Part shown: piece after piece, positions 22,496 through 34,104 of the stretch
Layout of the letters: each line of letters opens with the position of its first letter
Position numbering within the stretch: position 1 is the stretch's first letter
DNA from: Dryomyza anilis
Lineage: Eukaryota; Arthropoda; Insecta; Diptera; Dryomyzidae
DNA length: 64,000 nucleotides
Reading direction: 5' to 3'
Assembly: GCA_951804985.1 (NCBI GenBank)
Contig: OX638132.1
Coordinates: 103,716,026-103,780,025 of the forward strand
Made by a program: the position numbers and the translations under genes
The notes under the pieces: generated by a model
Seen by the model: the letters and a program-made list of their open reading frames with translations, nothing else
Database searches by the model: none
What the model was told of the DNA's origin: nothing

Positions 22496-22775
22496 CACAG
22501 TCTGAAAATAAGTTGTCTTTGAGAAAAGTTGTTTTGGCGGTCAATTATTTTTGTTTTGGTTACTACATTTATAAAACCAATAAAAAAATGTAAACAGCGA
22601 AGCACGGGTTCATGATATAAATAATAAAAATGTTTTTTATATTAATAAAACTGTTCCATATGGATTTACAAATATGTCATTTAATGAACGGTGGTATAAA
22701 TAAAATGAAGCTAGTTGTTGGCGAAAAAATTCACAATATTTATGAATAAATTCATCATATAGATATTTTTTGTAT

Positions 22776-24559
22776 ATATTAAACGAGTGTCCTTCACATT
22801 GGTTTTAATCTACATCGATGTGACATCAACAGAGAATCGTTTTCATTCTCGTTTCGAGTACGTTTTGGCATCTGATTCTATATCAAAATTTCGATTCAAG
22901 TTCTGATTTAATATCGTACGAATTTTCCGACTTATTGTTCTCGCATCAATATCGAAATAAAATCCAGACTCTGGTTAATACCCAAATGTAACAACGGTTT
23001 CGGTTTTAAAAATAAACCGGTTATATCGGTTTAAATTTCGATGACGATTTGAACTCCTGTCTCAAGTTGCCCTGATATATAATAATTAATTTGACGTTTT
23101 ATTTTTAAAACATGTTAATTGAAGACCAAATTTATTTTTTAGATCTCCAAATTATTTTTACGACTTGTTGTTAATTCAACGCATTTAGCTAAAATGTTTC
23201 TTCGAAGTTTCATCAGTCCAAATTAGTATGAACTAGATGTATTTAATATAAACACGGGGTATTTTAACACTTTATTGAGGTTTCAGTCACATGCTGCCGA
23301 TATTAACATCACTCGGTTAAAGTGTTATTAACGAACAAAGTCTTCCAAAAAGAGTCTTTTAATTAAATTGCACTAATTTATGGTTATAAACACAATTACC
23401 GCTCCGTTTGCAAAGTTTCATGTTTTATTTTTTATATATTTTTTTTGTATTTTTCGGAAAGGCATACACGTCACTGGGAACCGTTTTTGCCGCCCGATCG
23501 GATCGCTGGCTGTCAGTTTTTGTTGGTTTTGGTGTCGCTTGTGTGTGTCATTTTTGATGGGGCGTATATTGAAATGCTGTTAATTAGTCTGACATGCAGT
23601 GTTTAGGCCGCATTTGTCATGTGGCGCAAAAGCGGAGCCACACAACGCAAAGACACACAGGCGGCACCCTGCACGAACTTGGTTCGTCCGTCCCGTCCGC
23701 CTTTGATTAAAATGTGCGTCGTCGATTAGCGCACAGAATGAGCGCGTATTTATACTCATTAAATTGTCACGCATTACGTACTGCTGCACTTTGAAGTCGG
23801 TCCAAGTGTTTTTAGCGCCAAAATAAATAAAACTACATTTTGACACTTAGTATGTAAATGTGTAGTACCCACTAGTAATGTGGCTGATGATGCTGACATT
23901 TGTTGTTGACAGCTTTACACAATTCTGAGTTTTATTATTTTCTGTATAACCGATGTATATAAAGCACCTCAATTCAAATTATTTATTTAATTCCCGGGAG
24001 GTTTATTACGTTTTGCTTTTGTCGCTGTTTCATTTATTTGTCTATCAACAGCTTCTCTTGGTAAATGCCAGCTTAGTGCCCTCATTTTATTTGTCAAAAT
24101 ATCTAACACCAATCATGAGACCATTCAACAGCATCCTCATCCCATTCTCAACTTCATCCACATCTGCAGCCGCATCGCATCCTTCCGCACTTCCGAAGTG
24201 ATTTCGGCTTTTATCACCCATACCATGTACCTTATAACAGCATTTATGGCGTGGTGGAGGCTATGCCGATGTTGAACGTAATTGTCAGATCATTTATCCG
24301 CATTAGTCGCTGTGATGCGTAAGGATAATAAAAGAAAAATGCTGACAATATGTCGACATGTCATGTTGTTGTTATAGTTATTGTTGTTGTTGGCGTCACA
24401 CAGATTTGTGCAAACGTTCAATTCGTTACGGCACAGTGGATACAATTTAAAGTTTCAAATTCAAAAAAGTTTAGTCAAATAAAAGCAAACAATTTAAATG
24501 TTATTATATATCGTCGAAGGTACTGCAAAAAAATGTGAAGATTTCGCCTAATTTTGTGT
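22776..24559. other. Unique region with GC-richer island at 23.4-24.3 kb
   Basis: Frames at 23380-23583, 23580-23846 and 23953-24201 overlap on opposite strands or lack any recognisable domain. Around 22850-23050 are degenerate CGGTTT/TCGGTT words like those at 6.6 and 54.7 kb. No gene, RNA gene or clear regulatory motif can be supported. Confidence 0.4.
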
Positions 24560-24756
24560 TATAATCGGATTTTTAATGATATGTTGATCAGATAAATTAG
24601 ATAAATGCCATTATAAGTTATGACATACTTAATTTTGTATGAAGTAAGTGCAGAATTGAGACTGAAAATAGTTTAGTTTCCTTGTAATATTAATTTTGTA
24701 TGAGGTATTCAAAAATGTAGATAGGCGGTTTTGCGGTTCATCGACGCTATAATAAT
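24560..24756 (+). repeat. Dispersed repeat P, copy 1 (interrupted on the right by a hAT-like element)
   Basis: Contains TGACATACTTAATTTTGTAT, AGTTAGTGCAGAAT-like AAGTAAGTGCAGAATTGAG, and AATGTAGATAGGCGG then CATCGACGCTATAAT. Copy 2 at 26250-26420 has the same words in the same order. The hAT-like element begins exactly where the similarity stops. Confidence 0.7.
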
Positions 24757-25351
24757 CAGGGCTCACTTTATATGGATTTACATATTCAATATTTAAATAC
24801 ATATTATAAGAATTTTTCGGTAAAATTCCATATATTTCAATAAATCCATAAAAATTCATATTTTTATTAAAAACTAACTCATATGTCTCAATTTCGAAAA
24901 ATGTCCACTATAATTTTGACACTTTCAAACATATTTGGCGTGCAATCGATGAAATCAAACCATCTTACTGCAGGAAACTATATCTGGATATCACTACAGA
25001 TTGTAATTTGTAGCCAATTTGTTTGGGTGTAAATCAAAAGCAAAGTCACATTAACATGTTTGCTATCGAACGTTTTCATACGAAAAATATGATTCAATCA
25101 ACTCCATCATGAATAATTTTTCCACCTGTTTTTTAACCGTAGAAAAAAAAAATATTTTTTGAAAAAAATATTTAATTTCAATACAATATATTTTTCCAGG
25201 GGAACATTTTTATGAGGGGGTCTGAAGTTTTTATCCATATTTTAAGTTTTTTGTTCCATATTTTAAGTTTTTAGGTCCATATTTATCTACTTTTTAGTCC
25301 ATAATCCACACATATTTTCCTTGTTTTTCGTCCATATAACTGTTAGCCCTG
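24757..25351. mobile_element. hAT-like non-autonomous element, complete, 595 bp, 8-bp target duplication
   Basis: The left end is CAGGGCTCACTTTATATGGA. The right end is TCCATATAACTGTTAGCCCTG, giving imperfect inverted repeats that start CAGGG. Flanking octamers are ATAATAAT (24749-24756) and ATAAAAAT (25352-25359), a 7/8 match. CAGGG termini with an 8-bp duplication are the standard hAT signature. There is no transposase frame, so mobility would depend on an autonomous relative. A second, heavily interrupted copy is at 54395-58388. Its three own segments add up to about the same length (587 bp), which supports the boundaries. Confidence 0.85.
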
Positions 25352-25735
25352 ATAAAAATTATTTTTCTTTAGATTATTGATTGATCCGAAGCTCCGAAGC
25401 CAAAATTTATAACCGCTGAAAACCATATGTGGTTCTTTGTTTGTAAAATATATCGGCTTTTACTAAAGATATTCTTAGAAAAATATCTTTTCGGTTTAAA
25501 ATTTAAAGCAATAATTGACCGAATCTAAGAGAACGAAATTGCGTTTCAGACATTTTAATTTAAATTTTCAGTCAAATTTTGTATTTTTGATCGAGTTTAT
25601 AGCAGAATTAATAAAAAATACTAAATTTTATTGTAAATTTAAAACTAGGTTCAAAAATTATGTTTCTGAATCAATATATCGTCCATATGCAATACCGCTG
25701 CATGTGAAAATATCGCACAAATTTGTCTTATTATC
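25352..25735. other. AT-rich DNA, nothing recognised
   Basis: The 100-aa frame at 25515-25817 is AT-rich, has no recognisable domain and runs into the MITE at 25736. Not called as a gene. Confidence 0.4.
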
Positions 25736-26006
25736 TACACTCAAAATAATTTCTAGGACATTTTACGAAATATTTTTTAGTATTTTTAATTTCGTAAAAC
25801 ACACGAATCATTCGTAGAATATACGAAACATTTATAATTTCTATTTTTTTTATATATAGAATTTTACGAATACTTAGTAAAATCAGAAATACGTTTACAT
25901 CAAATAACGACAACAATCTTTCGTATTATGTACGTATGTAAAATAGTTTCGTAAAATACACAAAAGTTCTTTTGTGTATTTACGAAATATTTCGTAGTAT
26001 TTTAAT
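25736..26006 (+). mobile_element. ACGAAA-rich MITE (TIR TACACTCAAAATAATTTC), cut by a HINE
   Basis: It begins TACACTCAAAATAATTTCTA, as at 60147, and is full of TTTCGTAAAA/TTACGAA words. It stops at 26006, where a HINE starts. The right half was not found beyond the HINE, so part of the MITE has been lost. Confidence 0.7.
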
Positions 26007-26245
26007 TATACCCTACACCTATGAGGTACAGGGTATATTAACTTTGTGCATATATTGTAACGCCCCTTAGGAGGCGTGTCCGGTATGGAAAAGTATATAT
26101 ATTCTTGATCAGCATCACTAGCCGAGTCCGTTTAGCCATGTCCGTCTGTCTGTCCGTCTTGGTGTCTTGCTGTCCGTTTGTTTTTATAGTCGGGCCCGAC
26201 CGACTATAAAAATCCGCCCCATGTGACCTAACTTTCCCAACTCGT
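26007..26245 (+). mobile_element. HINE/DINE-1-like element with internal deletion, 239 bp
   Basis: TATACCCTACACCTATGAGG then TACAGGGTATATT at the start. ATTCTTGATCAGCATCACTA, GCCGAGTCCGTTTAGCCATG and TCCGTCTGTCTGTCC follow. It then jumps to TATAGTCGGGCCCGACCGAC and TAACTTTCCCAACTCG, the tail seen at 10950-11030. About 480 bp present in the 10309 copy is missing. GTCGGGCCCGAC is a perfect 12-nt palindrome. Confidence 0.85.
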
Positions 26246-26249
26246 TTTT

Positions 26250-26420
26250 TAATATTTTATCAGATAAACTATGAACTATGATATACTTAATTTTTGATAA
26301 AGTTAGTGCAGAATAAAGAAACAAAACAGTTTTTTTCTCATCTATAAAATTCATTTTATAGGCCGTATTCGAAATTGTAGATAAGCGGTATTACAGTATC
26401 ATCGACGATATAATTCTATC
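26250..26420 (+). repeat. Dispersed repeat P, copy 2
   Basis: TATGATATACTTAATTTTTG, AAAGTTAGTGCAGAAT and ATTGTAGATAAGCGGTATTA then CATCGACGATATAATTC match copy 1 (24560-24756). It represents the uninterrupted state of the hAT insertion site in copy 1. Confidence 0.65.
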
Positions 26421-29399
26421 AAATATTAAAATCGTTACCTTACCATATCCTGGTTTATATTTAAACTGTTATCAAACTAGGCAATGGACTATACTTACGC
26501 CTAGAGAAAGTTCCACGTCATATTTTGAAGTTTTTCATCTGAATTAATTGTAAATAAAAGTAAACAAACAAATTCAAAATAATACAATTTCTTTTTTGAG
26601 CAGTTTTTAGAACATTTGCAAATAATAAATGCATTCAAATAATTAAAATAGTGGTAACAAAATATTTTTAATTGGTGAAATGCAGTTTCAATTATGTGTA
26701 AAGTGTTTAACGTAGCATTTTTTCATTAGGTTGCATTAAGTATTTTTCTTTAAACCGCCAATTGTTTTTTTGTATTTATTGAATATGTGGAAGCCTCTAA
26801 TTAAACTACAATTAATAATTTAATAGCCCTTATAAAATATATAAGATGTTTATGTGTTGTTTATATGTAGTGATTCGCTATTTTGTGCCTCACAAGTTTC
26901 CCAATTGTTGTGAGCCTCTCAGCATCTCAATTTTCTGGCAGAATACGAAAACGTCTCAATTTGAGATCCATCCTAAATTTTGGGAGGTTTTTGACGTAAA
27001 ATTCTGTTATGAGAATTTGTGATGCTCTTCAGGATAGGGCTATTAGTTCTCTGAAAAATTAAATTTATATTAAAGTTCATGGTTTTATTTAGATATATTT
27101 CCACTTTTTGATTTCGATTCTCTTACCAATGGTATTTACGTGTTTTAGTATTTGGTAAAATCACAAATGAATCATGGGCATATATGTATTTATTATTCAA
27201 CGGTAGAACATTTACGATTTTTTTTTTATTGAAACACAACATAATTTTATATTAAGTATAGTGATTTAATTAGTTTTTAATTTTTATATTATAAATTCTG
27301 ATATTTTACCTTTAAAATCGTGGTTTCTCAGTGTATATACCTTGGATAGGAATGATTTTAGTACCAACGTAGCATAATTTGGAAAATGTAGACTTGGCAT
27401 CTTTTTGCAGCATACTAGTTTTCACAAAGGAACATCAAACATTTATCGAATACTATTTATTACTAAATGTAAATGATTTCATGTCCATCATATCTATTTA
27501 TTGTGAATGAAATTTTTATTTGACGTCTAAAACAAATACAAACAACAAAAGCATACCACATTTTCTGTATTTTGTATAAACAGATTTTTATACATTTTTC
27601 AGTAAAGCAAAGTGAAATAACTACAAAAGTATTGAAAATGCATTCTTTTTAAACAAGAGTGCATAAACTTTATAATTTTTAACATCATTATTTTGAAAAA
27701 ATTATGAAAAATAAAAAATAAAACATTTTTATTAACCAAACTTTGTCCAACTGAGCCCACTGTTCGGACATCCCCTCGCGTCAATTCAATTTAAGTCAAC
27801 ATTATGTTTGCGGTTATTTCCCAAACACAACCGACACTCAACGCAAAATATTTCAAGAAATTTATATGCCAGTCAGGTTCAGCGTCGAGGTGGCGAACTG
27901 GCGGGTAGGTAAATATTTTGTGTTGAAAATAATGGCGACAAAGTTATTTAAACCTTAAAAATGTTAACATGAATAACATAAACGTGAACGTGATAGAGTA
28001 GCAGACGAAAAATGGAAAAAATAAAGAACTGAAAAGTATATCACGCGCTTCAGTGGATGTTAATGAAAAATATTTGCTAGGGGTTGTTTCTTTCCAACAC
28101 TTAATTTAATATACTATATAAGTGTTTGTACGTGATGGCATAATACATTGAATAAAGAACAAATAATAATAAAGAGAAAATAATTCGCAAATAAACAAAT
28201 GCCACATTTTAATACAATTGAAAAACAACAAAATTAAATTGGAGATTATAGGCTATAAAGAACCTCAATGGTGATTGGCTGTTGTTGGTCGCAGTGATTG
28301 TTTTGAGGTTAGACTATTATTCAGAGTAGGTACGCCGTATTGAGGCCTCAATGTGGAATTGAAAGTAATGCTTTATTGATTTTGTGGTTGAACAAAATTA
28401 AAGATTACATTCCAACTGAACCTAATGACCGGAAACATTGTTTAGGTTGGAATGACTTACGCCAAATGTGGCTACGGCGTATGAGATACGCGCGTTGCCT
28501 AGGAAAACCATGTTTGTGAGTTTTATTTTAATTTGAGGTAGAATCAATACGTGGGCACGTGCGTCTGTCTAATGGGTATGGGTAGCTATTAAATTACACA
28601 TAAACATATTATGTTAATTATGAAGTACCATTAAAACATTTTTCAAACAATAACTTAATACTTGTAGATAATGAGTTTATAAATGTTCGGAAATATGTTT
28701 AACATGTCGATTTACATCGTTGTATGAAATTCATTTTCTCATCAATTGAAATCAATATTGGGCTCAGCGAGTAGAAAATTTACCATTACCGAGAAAATAT
28801 TTCAAAAGCATTAACTTAATACAGCTTTATTATAGGGTTTTTATTTGTTATAACCTCAAGCCAATTCCTTATTATGTAAAATAAAATTTAACTTATAAAA
28901 CAAAGCACTTTTTTCCCGTAATCTTTATTTGTCCAAAGTGTGGTTCGTACCTCCAAAGGCCATTAGCAAGCGAGGGAGCAAACTCTAAGAAGAGCTCGCC
29001 AGCGAAGCAAGATCGTAAAGAAAATGGCGCCGACAATCGAGTGCAGCAGAAGAAGCAGCAGTAAAGACTTGAATCTCGTGTCTGTAGCTTCAAAGCATGA
29101 ACTAAACGTGGCCATGTGATTGGTCAAGAAGCGCTTAGCCCATTGCACGAGATTCGGTAAAAGATCAAAGTATTGCACAAAGCGAAAGGCGCGAGTAAAG
29201 ATCTTCGTAGCCAGAAATCGCCATATTGGCTTCAATCCGTCTAATTGCTTTTAAGCCATTTAGCCCTGCATGCTCAAGCGAGCCAAAGCATGTGAATCAT
29301 TAGGTTTGCGTAAATGTGAATAATGTCTGCACACATTATAAATATTATTTTATTACTTGGCGTAATCCATAATTTGTTTAAAGGGTGATGAAAATAAGT
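26421..29399. other. Mostly unique DNA, GC-richer at 27.7-28.0 and 28.9-29.3 kb
   Basis: No domain-bearing frame. Short overlapping minus-strand frames at 28893-29235 cover a purine-rich GAAGAAGCAGCAG stretch and disagree about frame. Nothing repeated elsewhere in the window was noticed, and no RNA gene was recognised. Confidence 0.4.
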
Positions 29400-29630
29400 T
29401 GAATTACAACGTTTTTGTGGGACACGTTGACCGATTTGTTTCATTTCCGAACTTGGTATTACTTTTTGAATAAGATATGTTTTGTACTAAATTTCATGGA
29501 ATTCGGATTATTTTTTTATTTTTTTATTAGTAATAGTGTATACGGACAGACATACATGATGAAGAAAATTAATGCATTTGTTCATCTTAATATACCCCGT
29601 ACTCCACGGGGATATATAAAGTGAGATTAT
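29400..29630 (-). mobile_element. Possible diverged HINE-like copy
   Basis: It ends with ATATACCCCGTACTCCACGG followed by GGATATAT, an inverted CCCGT/ACGGGG terminus. Upstream is GTATACGGACAGACATAC, the complement of the GTCTGTCC motif. The general order matches minus-strand DINE-like elements, but the sequence is too diverged to be sure. Confidence 0.35.
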
Positions 29631-29691
29631 TTAGTTTATAGTCAAGTGTTCAAATATGTTTTTTTCGATTTTTCACAACATTTTTTCCATG

Positions 29692-29875
29692 CACTCTGAA
29701 AAAATATACTTCAAAATTAATAGTTTTTTTGCTATTAAAATTAGTCAATAGGAATAATTATTATTTTAGTAGCTAAATACCATTAAATACTACAAAATAC
29801 TGTTAAATACAATTAAATTGTTTTTGTGTTTATATGAAATTAATTATTTTTTTATACTAATGAATGTCAATTAAA
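29692..29875. mobile_element. TACACCCAG-family MITE, diverged ends
   Basis: Contains CACTCTGAAAAAATATAC at the left, TTAAAATTAGTCAATAGGAA, and TACCATTAAATACTACAAAA. The body matches the 30445 and 48159 copies. The right end is degraded (AATTAAAGTGTAG). Confidence 0.6.
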
Positions 29876-29929
29876 GTGTAGTAGAATTTATACTAGGGTC
29901 ATGATCAGGAATTACTCATTTTTTTTACG

Positions 29930-30290
29930 TTGTCCTAACCCGACAATATAAAGAGTTTTTCAACATTTCTCTTCAGTAAAATTTGCCATTTCATGATGGA
30001 AAGATATACGAATTCGAATTTCGGTAGTAAATTTTAATAATTTCGACTCGTTGTTGGCTCGTATATCTTTCCATCATGAAATGGCAAACCTTACTGAAGA
30101 GAAATGTCAAAAGAGAGGAAGAAATATGGCGTCGTTTGCTGTCCCTTTCGCTCTACTTTTGTTGATAAACCTTTGAAAAAAAACTTTTGTAGCGCTCTTA
30201 TTAAAAAAATTCTACTACGGAAATTCATTGTTGATTTAAATTGTTCTCGTAAAAAGTTCATTTTTTTGAGTTTTCCTAAACCAATCCTGT
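29930..30290. mobile_element. Hairpin-cored foldback element, copy 1
   Basis: The arms 29963-30011 and 30059-30107 are near-perfect reverse complements (CATTTCATGATGGAAAGATA against TATCTTTCCATCATGAAATG) around a 47-nt loop. Outside the right arm come AGAAATATGGCGTCGTTTGC, CGCTCTACTTTTGT and AACTTTTGTAGCGCTCTTAT, also found at 58060-58150. The loop is inverted relative to copy 2 (57950-57996). The left flank is shorter than in copy 2. Confidence 0.8.
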
Positions 30291-30444
30291 GAGTAATATT
30301 TGCTGGATATTACATTATTTTTCATTTGATGTGACAATCGATCATATCGGTTATATGAAACACCGCTCCTTTCTGAAAATTTGGTAAAAAGTTCATTGGT
30401 CGATACATTTTAAACATATGGGCATTTCTAGAAAAACGTCAACC

Positions 30445-30666
30445 ACACCCAGAAAAAAATACTATATAAATAATAGTTTTTTACTATTAAAAATAATCAA
30501 TAGGATAAATTATTATTTTAATCGGAAAATACCTTTAAATACTAGAAAATACCATGACATTGCCATTGAGTTTATATGAAAAGATTTATTTTTTGCATAC
30601 TATTAAATCAATAATTGTCCTATTGACCAATTTTAATGGGATTTTAGGGAATTTTTTTCTGGGTGC
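30445..30666. mobile_element. Complete TACACCCAG-family MITE, 222 bp
   Basis: The ends are ACACCCAGAAAAAAATAC and AATTTTTTTCTGGGTGC. The interior carries AATAATCAATAGGATAAA on the left and TGTCCTATTGACCAATTT on the right, so the whole element is nearly a palindrome. It has almost the same length as the copy at 11547. Confidence 0.85.
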
Positions 30667-30852
30667 ACGATCGAAAAATTCAAATCTTTAAATAACGGTG
30701 AATTGGGAATCTTAAATATGTGAATCTAAATTACTGAAACGAAAATTCTATTTCGTTAACGATACGTATAAAAAAATACTCATAAAATTACGTTACTATA
30801 CAACTTGTAAAAATACCAATTTTTCTTATACTTTGAGTAACTAAATTAACTA

Positions 30853-31295
30853 ACACACAAAAAAAAAATCACCAACAACCAGAATTCATCATATTGATGA
30901 TTTCATTCATTGAACTAAAATCGTATTTTTTCCATGTTTTTCATTTTCAATATTGAAAATTAAAATTTGTCTCCATTTACATATTTACGTATTTATAATT
31001 CTTATAAGATTTATGGTATTTAAATTAATATAGTTTGATGAACAAAATTCATCAATATGATGTTCACTTTTTCATTAATATGATGTAATGGATACTTCGA
31101 ATAATAAGCAATTAAATATTATAAATCCTTTAAGAATTGTAAACACATAAATATTTATATGGAGAACAAGTTTAGTTTGAAATTTGATGTTAAAAAAATA
31201 TTGAACATGAAAAACATGTAAAATATACGATTTTAATTGAATGAATGACTTCATCAATATGATGAATCCAGGTAGTTGGTGAAATTTTGTATGTG
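30853..31295. mobile_element. Palindromic MITE (foldback), about 443 bp
   Basis: The left arm (ACACACAAAA..., ATCACCAACAACCAGAATTC, ATCATATTGATGA) is mirrored by the right arm (TCATCAATATGATGAATCCA, GGTAGTTGGTGAAATTTTGT, then ATGTGA). Inner matches include ATTCTTATAAGATTTATGG near 30997 against ATAAATCCTTTAAGAAT near 31118. The right arm resembles the end of MITE family A. Relatives: 20600, 51930 and a remnant at 58420-58475. Confidence 0.75.
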
Positions 31296-31489
31296 AACTT
31301 GACAATGTAACAATTGGTATACTCCCAAAATACTATTTTCTGATTTTTCAAACAACCTTTAATAATATTTTTAAAGTTTAGAAATAAGTATTGAAATTTT
31401 GATTTCATATTAGGGTATCCTATTGACCCGCCCGAAACCAAAAAGATACATTTATTATCATATTAAAATAATTTTAAAATAATTTTTTA

Positions 31490-31815
31490 AAAAGTTGTAT
31501 GCATTGTTTCTAAATCTGAATTTCCTCGATATTTTCAAAAATGTAAACATCGATTTCCTAGTAATTCAAGAACATCTAATTGAAATCTGTCACCTCCAGA
31601 ATTTTGAGAACCAAAAAAAATTGTTAATAAAAAAAAGTATAAATTTAAAAAAACATCTGGAAATTCGATTAGTACATTACTTTTTATTTCGTAATAATGA
31701 TTTTTAATTCTGTCAGATATAAAATTATTTATTATGTAGTGTAAATTTCCATACGGAACGTCCGGAAATATTCTGTGATTTATTACGAAATAACTATAAT
31801 CTTTAGGAACAAACA
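31490..31815 (-). repeat. GGACGGGAC-family dispersed repeat, minus-strand copy
   Basis: AAACATCGATTTCCTAGTAA, TTGAAATCTGTCAC, ATTCGATTAGTACAT and TCTGTGATTTATTACGAAAT are the reverse complements of segments of 38870-39260, in reversed order as expected. The 70- and 95-aa frames in it, on opposite strands, have no support. Confidence 0.65.
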
Positions 31816-32800
31816 CGCACACACGAATAGAAAAAATTTGTTTGAATATGCTCGAATGTAATTATAACGTAATTCGAAATCACCATATAAATATTGGAAG
31901 TAATATCAAATTACATTATAATTGAATTGTATTTTTATTTTTTCAGATTGAAATATTATTATACGATATTTAAACATTAATTGGTTTAATCGCGGATTTA
32001 CATGAATTTACTATATTAATATATATTTTTCATCAGATATTAATATATGTATGTTTGATATTTCTGCTATTTAACACACCCAACGTCAATAAAAGGTTCT
32101 TTGAATTATATGTATTTGGTTATTCGTGATTGTTACTGGGTGACAACGAATTTAAAAATAATAGCATTATTTTGATTATATGTATGTTTGGCATTATGAA
32201 GTCACAATTAAATAACAACGCTGCATACTTTTAGCACTCAGTAACACTCACATTAATACTTTTCATATAGTTCAAAAAGTCTTTTTGGTGGAAGAATTTG
32301 TTTAAGTACCGCCAATTACTGTTAATACCAGATAGTAGCTGCTTGTGAAATATCAAATTTATTCGTAAATCACTGCACTCAAAATAGGAACAAATTATTA
32401 AGTATAAATAAAATAAGTGCAAAAAAAAAATAAAAGTTTAAGTTTATTAATAGAGAATATATAAATAAAAAAAAATGTAATTTAAAAAAAGGAAAAAAAC
32501 GAATATTGTGTAAAGAAGATATTAGCACTAAATTTATTTTTTTTTTACATTAAAATTAAATGTAAACATAAATATGTTTACAGGTAAAGAAAATGTTTTT
32601 CACATGCAAAGATATATATGTTTGCAAGAACGCCGAAAATTATTCATTCTGAACATTAATATGTTTGAACGAAAACAAAAATATGTTTAGCTGTTATTAT
32701 AATAATGTTTAGCAATAAAATAATACTTTTGTTTGCATAAAGCTCCAAAGATATATGTAATGCCTGCACAGTTATGTTTGGGAGAGCCCTTTTTTTGCAA
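31816..32800. other. AT-rich DNA, nothing gene-like
   Basis: A perfect hairpin TGTAAACATA-AA-TATGTTTACA sits at 32561-32582. Several ATATGTTT words occur between 32560 and 32780. Nothing else is recognised. Confidence 0.4.
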
Positions 32801-33618
32801 CGTGCAGTAAAAACATTATCACCACAATTATGTTTTGACGGTATCATTTAATGATTGGAATTATTATGTTGCATTATTGTTGCAATCATGTTTTCACAAG
32901 CGTCACTTATTGCAGAAATCATTGAATGATTGCGTCAATCTGAAAGAAATAACTTTAAGAATACTATTTTATTAAAAAAAACACCAAATTTTAATAGAAA
33001 AACACTTTATTAAAGATTATTAAATAATATATTGGTACACTCTGCTCCGTCGCTTCATTTTCTTAGTTTGCAAAAATGGAAATGGTGTTGCGAAGACGCT
33101 GACGTTCGCTTGTGTAGAAAAAATGGAATATTTGTGAGGCTCGTCGCACAGCTGATGTGACGATGGCTTTTGTTCAGCGTGTATTGTGTCTTTCTCCAAT
33201 CACATTCTGTTCAGGATCTAAAACCGAAGTTTTTTTTAACTTATCACTATTTGTATCACATTTTCTTTTTAAATGAAAATTAAAATCACAGCCACGGCGA
33301 AATAAAATTTAACACTGAATCTGACAAACTGTCAACAGATGTCAAACAGCAATCATACTATTTTTATATCAATCATGCTTTAATGCTAACATGCTTGACA
33401 CAATAATGAACATGATTCTGGCAATCGTGCATACTAGAATTACATTTTTGTCACAATCATTACATATTCTAATCATATAATTTGATCATAATATGATTGT
33501 AGAAATCATTTAATGAAAGACACAATCATTTAAAAAAAATTGGAATGATACTATTATTGCTACAATCATAGTTTTTCTTTGACACAATCATGTCTTAATC
33601 ATGTTTTTACCTCGCGTG
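32801..33618. mobile_element. Foldback-like element related to 12137-13887, 818 bp
   Basis: The left end CGTGCAGTAAAAACATTATC is mirrored at the right by GATTAAGACATG-type sequence ending TTTTTACCTCGCGTG. Both arms are dense in CAATCAT/ATGATTG words (AATCATTTAATGA, AATCATAATATGATTG). The core (about 33000-33330) is not arm-like. The design matches the 12-kb element (CACGCAGAGAAATAATATGG ends, ACAACCATA words), but no clean 21-bp array has formed. Confidence 0.6.
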
Positions 33619-33789
33619 AAGTGAACATAAACAGAAATAAAGTAAATTAACTTCGCTATCTTTATAAATCACTCAAAAAAATATTTTGTATGCAAAAACT
33701 AATTTTAGAAAAAGAAAAAAAAAATGAAAAAAAATTATATATTTTAGAAATATAGTGTGAAATTACAAAGAAAGCACATTATCTCAGCT

Positions 33790-33960
33790 ATTTTTTTTAA
33801 ATAATTCAAAAATATAATTTGTATTCAAAATTTGTTGACTTTTTAGAATTTCCATTTGAACCTCAATATGCACTTCCGTTTTTGTCCCGTCCGGATCGAT
33901 CAATATTTAATTTTTAACTTTTAATTTTGAGTATAGCGTTTCTTATTATTTTGTAGATGT
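33790..33960 (-). repeat. GGACGGGAC-family fragment
   Basis: TCCATTTGAACCTCAATATG and CTTCCGTTTTTGTCCCGTCC match the reverse complement of 38775-38835 (GTTCCGGACGGGACCAAAAC ... GAGGTTCATATGGA). Confidence 0.6.
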
Positions 33961-34104
33961 TTAGCTTTTTTTAAATACTACGTGTAAAAATCATCAAGTA
34001 AATTCATTAATTTTCCTTAAAGATATTTATGTTTTCATTGCAGAAAACGGCCAGATATTTCGAATGCAATTTTCTTAAAAATGTTACGTGATATGTAAAA
34101 ATAG

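Larger units (their letters stand above)
21220..22660 (+). mobile_element. Non-autonomous Helitron, copy 1, 3' terminus deleted
   Basis: The 5' end TCCTTTAATATAAAAAATC lies next to a partial duplicate of itself (TCTTTTAATATAATAAATCG from 21198). It runs into TTGTTCCGCTTCTCCGTCTA, then GGCTGATCCGATTTTCTTGA and GGATTGGACAAAAGGGGCG, the same order as the complete copies at 39739 and 55951. Two minisatellites fill the middle (21685-22290 and 22290-22495). The end ATTAATAAAACTGTTCCATA stops about 55-60 bp short of the hairpin and CTAG seen in the other copies. No Rep/helicase gene is present. Confidence 0.8.
21125..22775. mobile_element. MITE family A copy split by a Helitron
   Basis: The left half, about 21125-21197 (ATTCATCAATATGACTATTC, AATTCATTGTATTGAATAT), and the right half, about 22668-22775 (AATATGTCATTTAATGAACG, TAGTTGTTGGCGAAAAAATT, ATGAATAAATTCATCATA), together match the uninterrupted copy at 1671-1850. 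About 1.44 kb of Helitron DNA lies between them, which dates the Helitron as younger than this MITE. A T-rich stretch again precedes it (21040-21125). Confidence 0.8.

Noticed and set aside
25515..25817. 100-aa protein
   Set aside because: It crosses the left end of a MITE at 25736, and its residues reflect AT-rich composition only.
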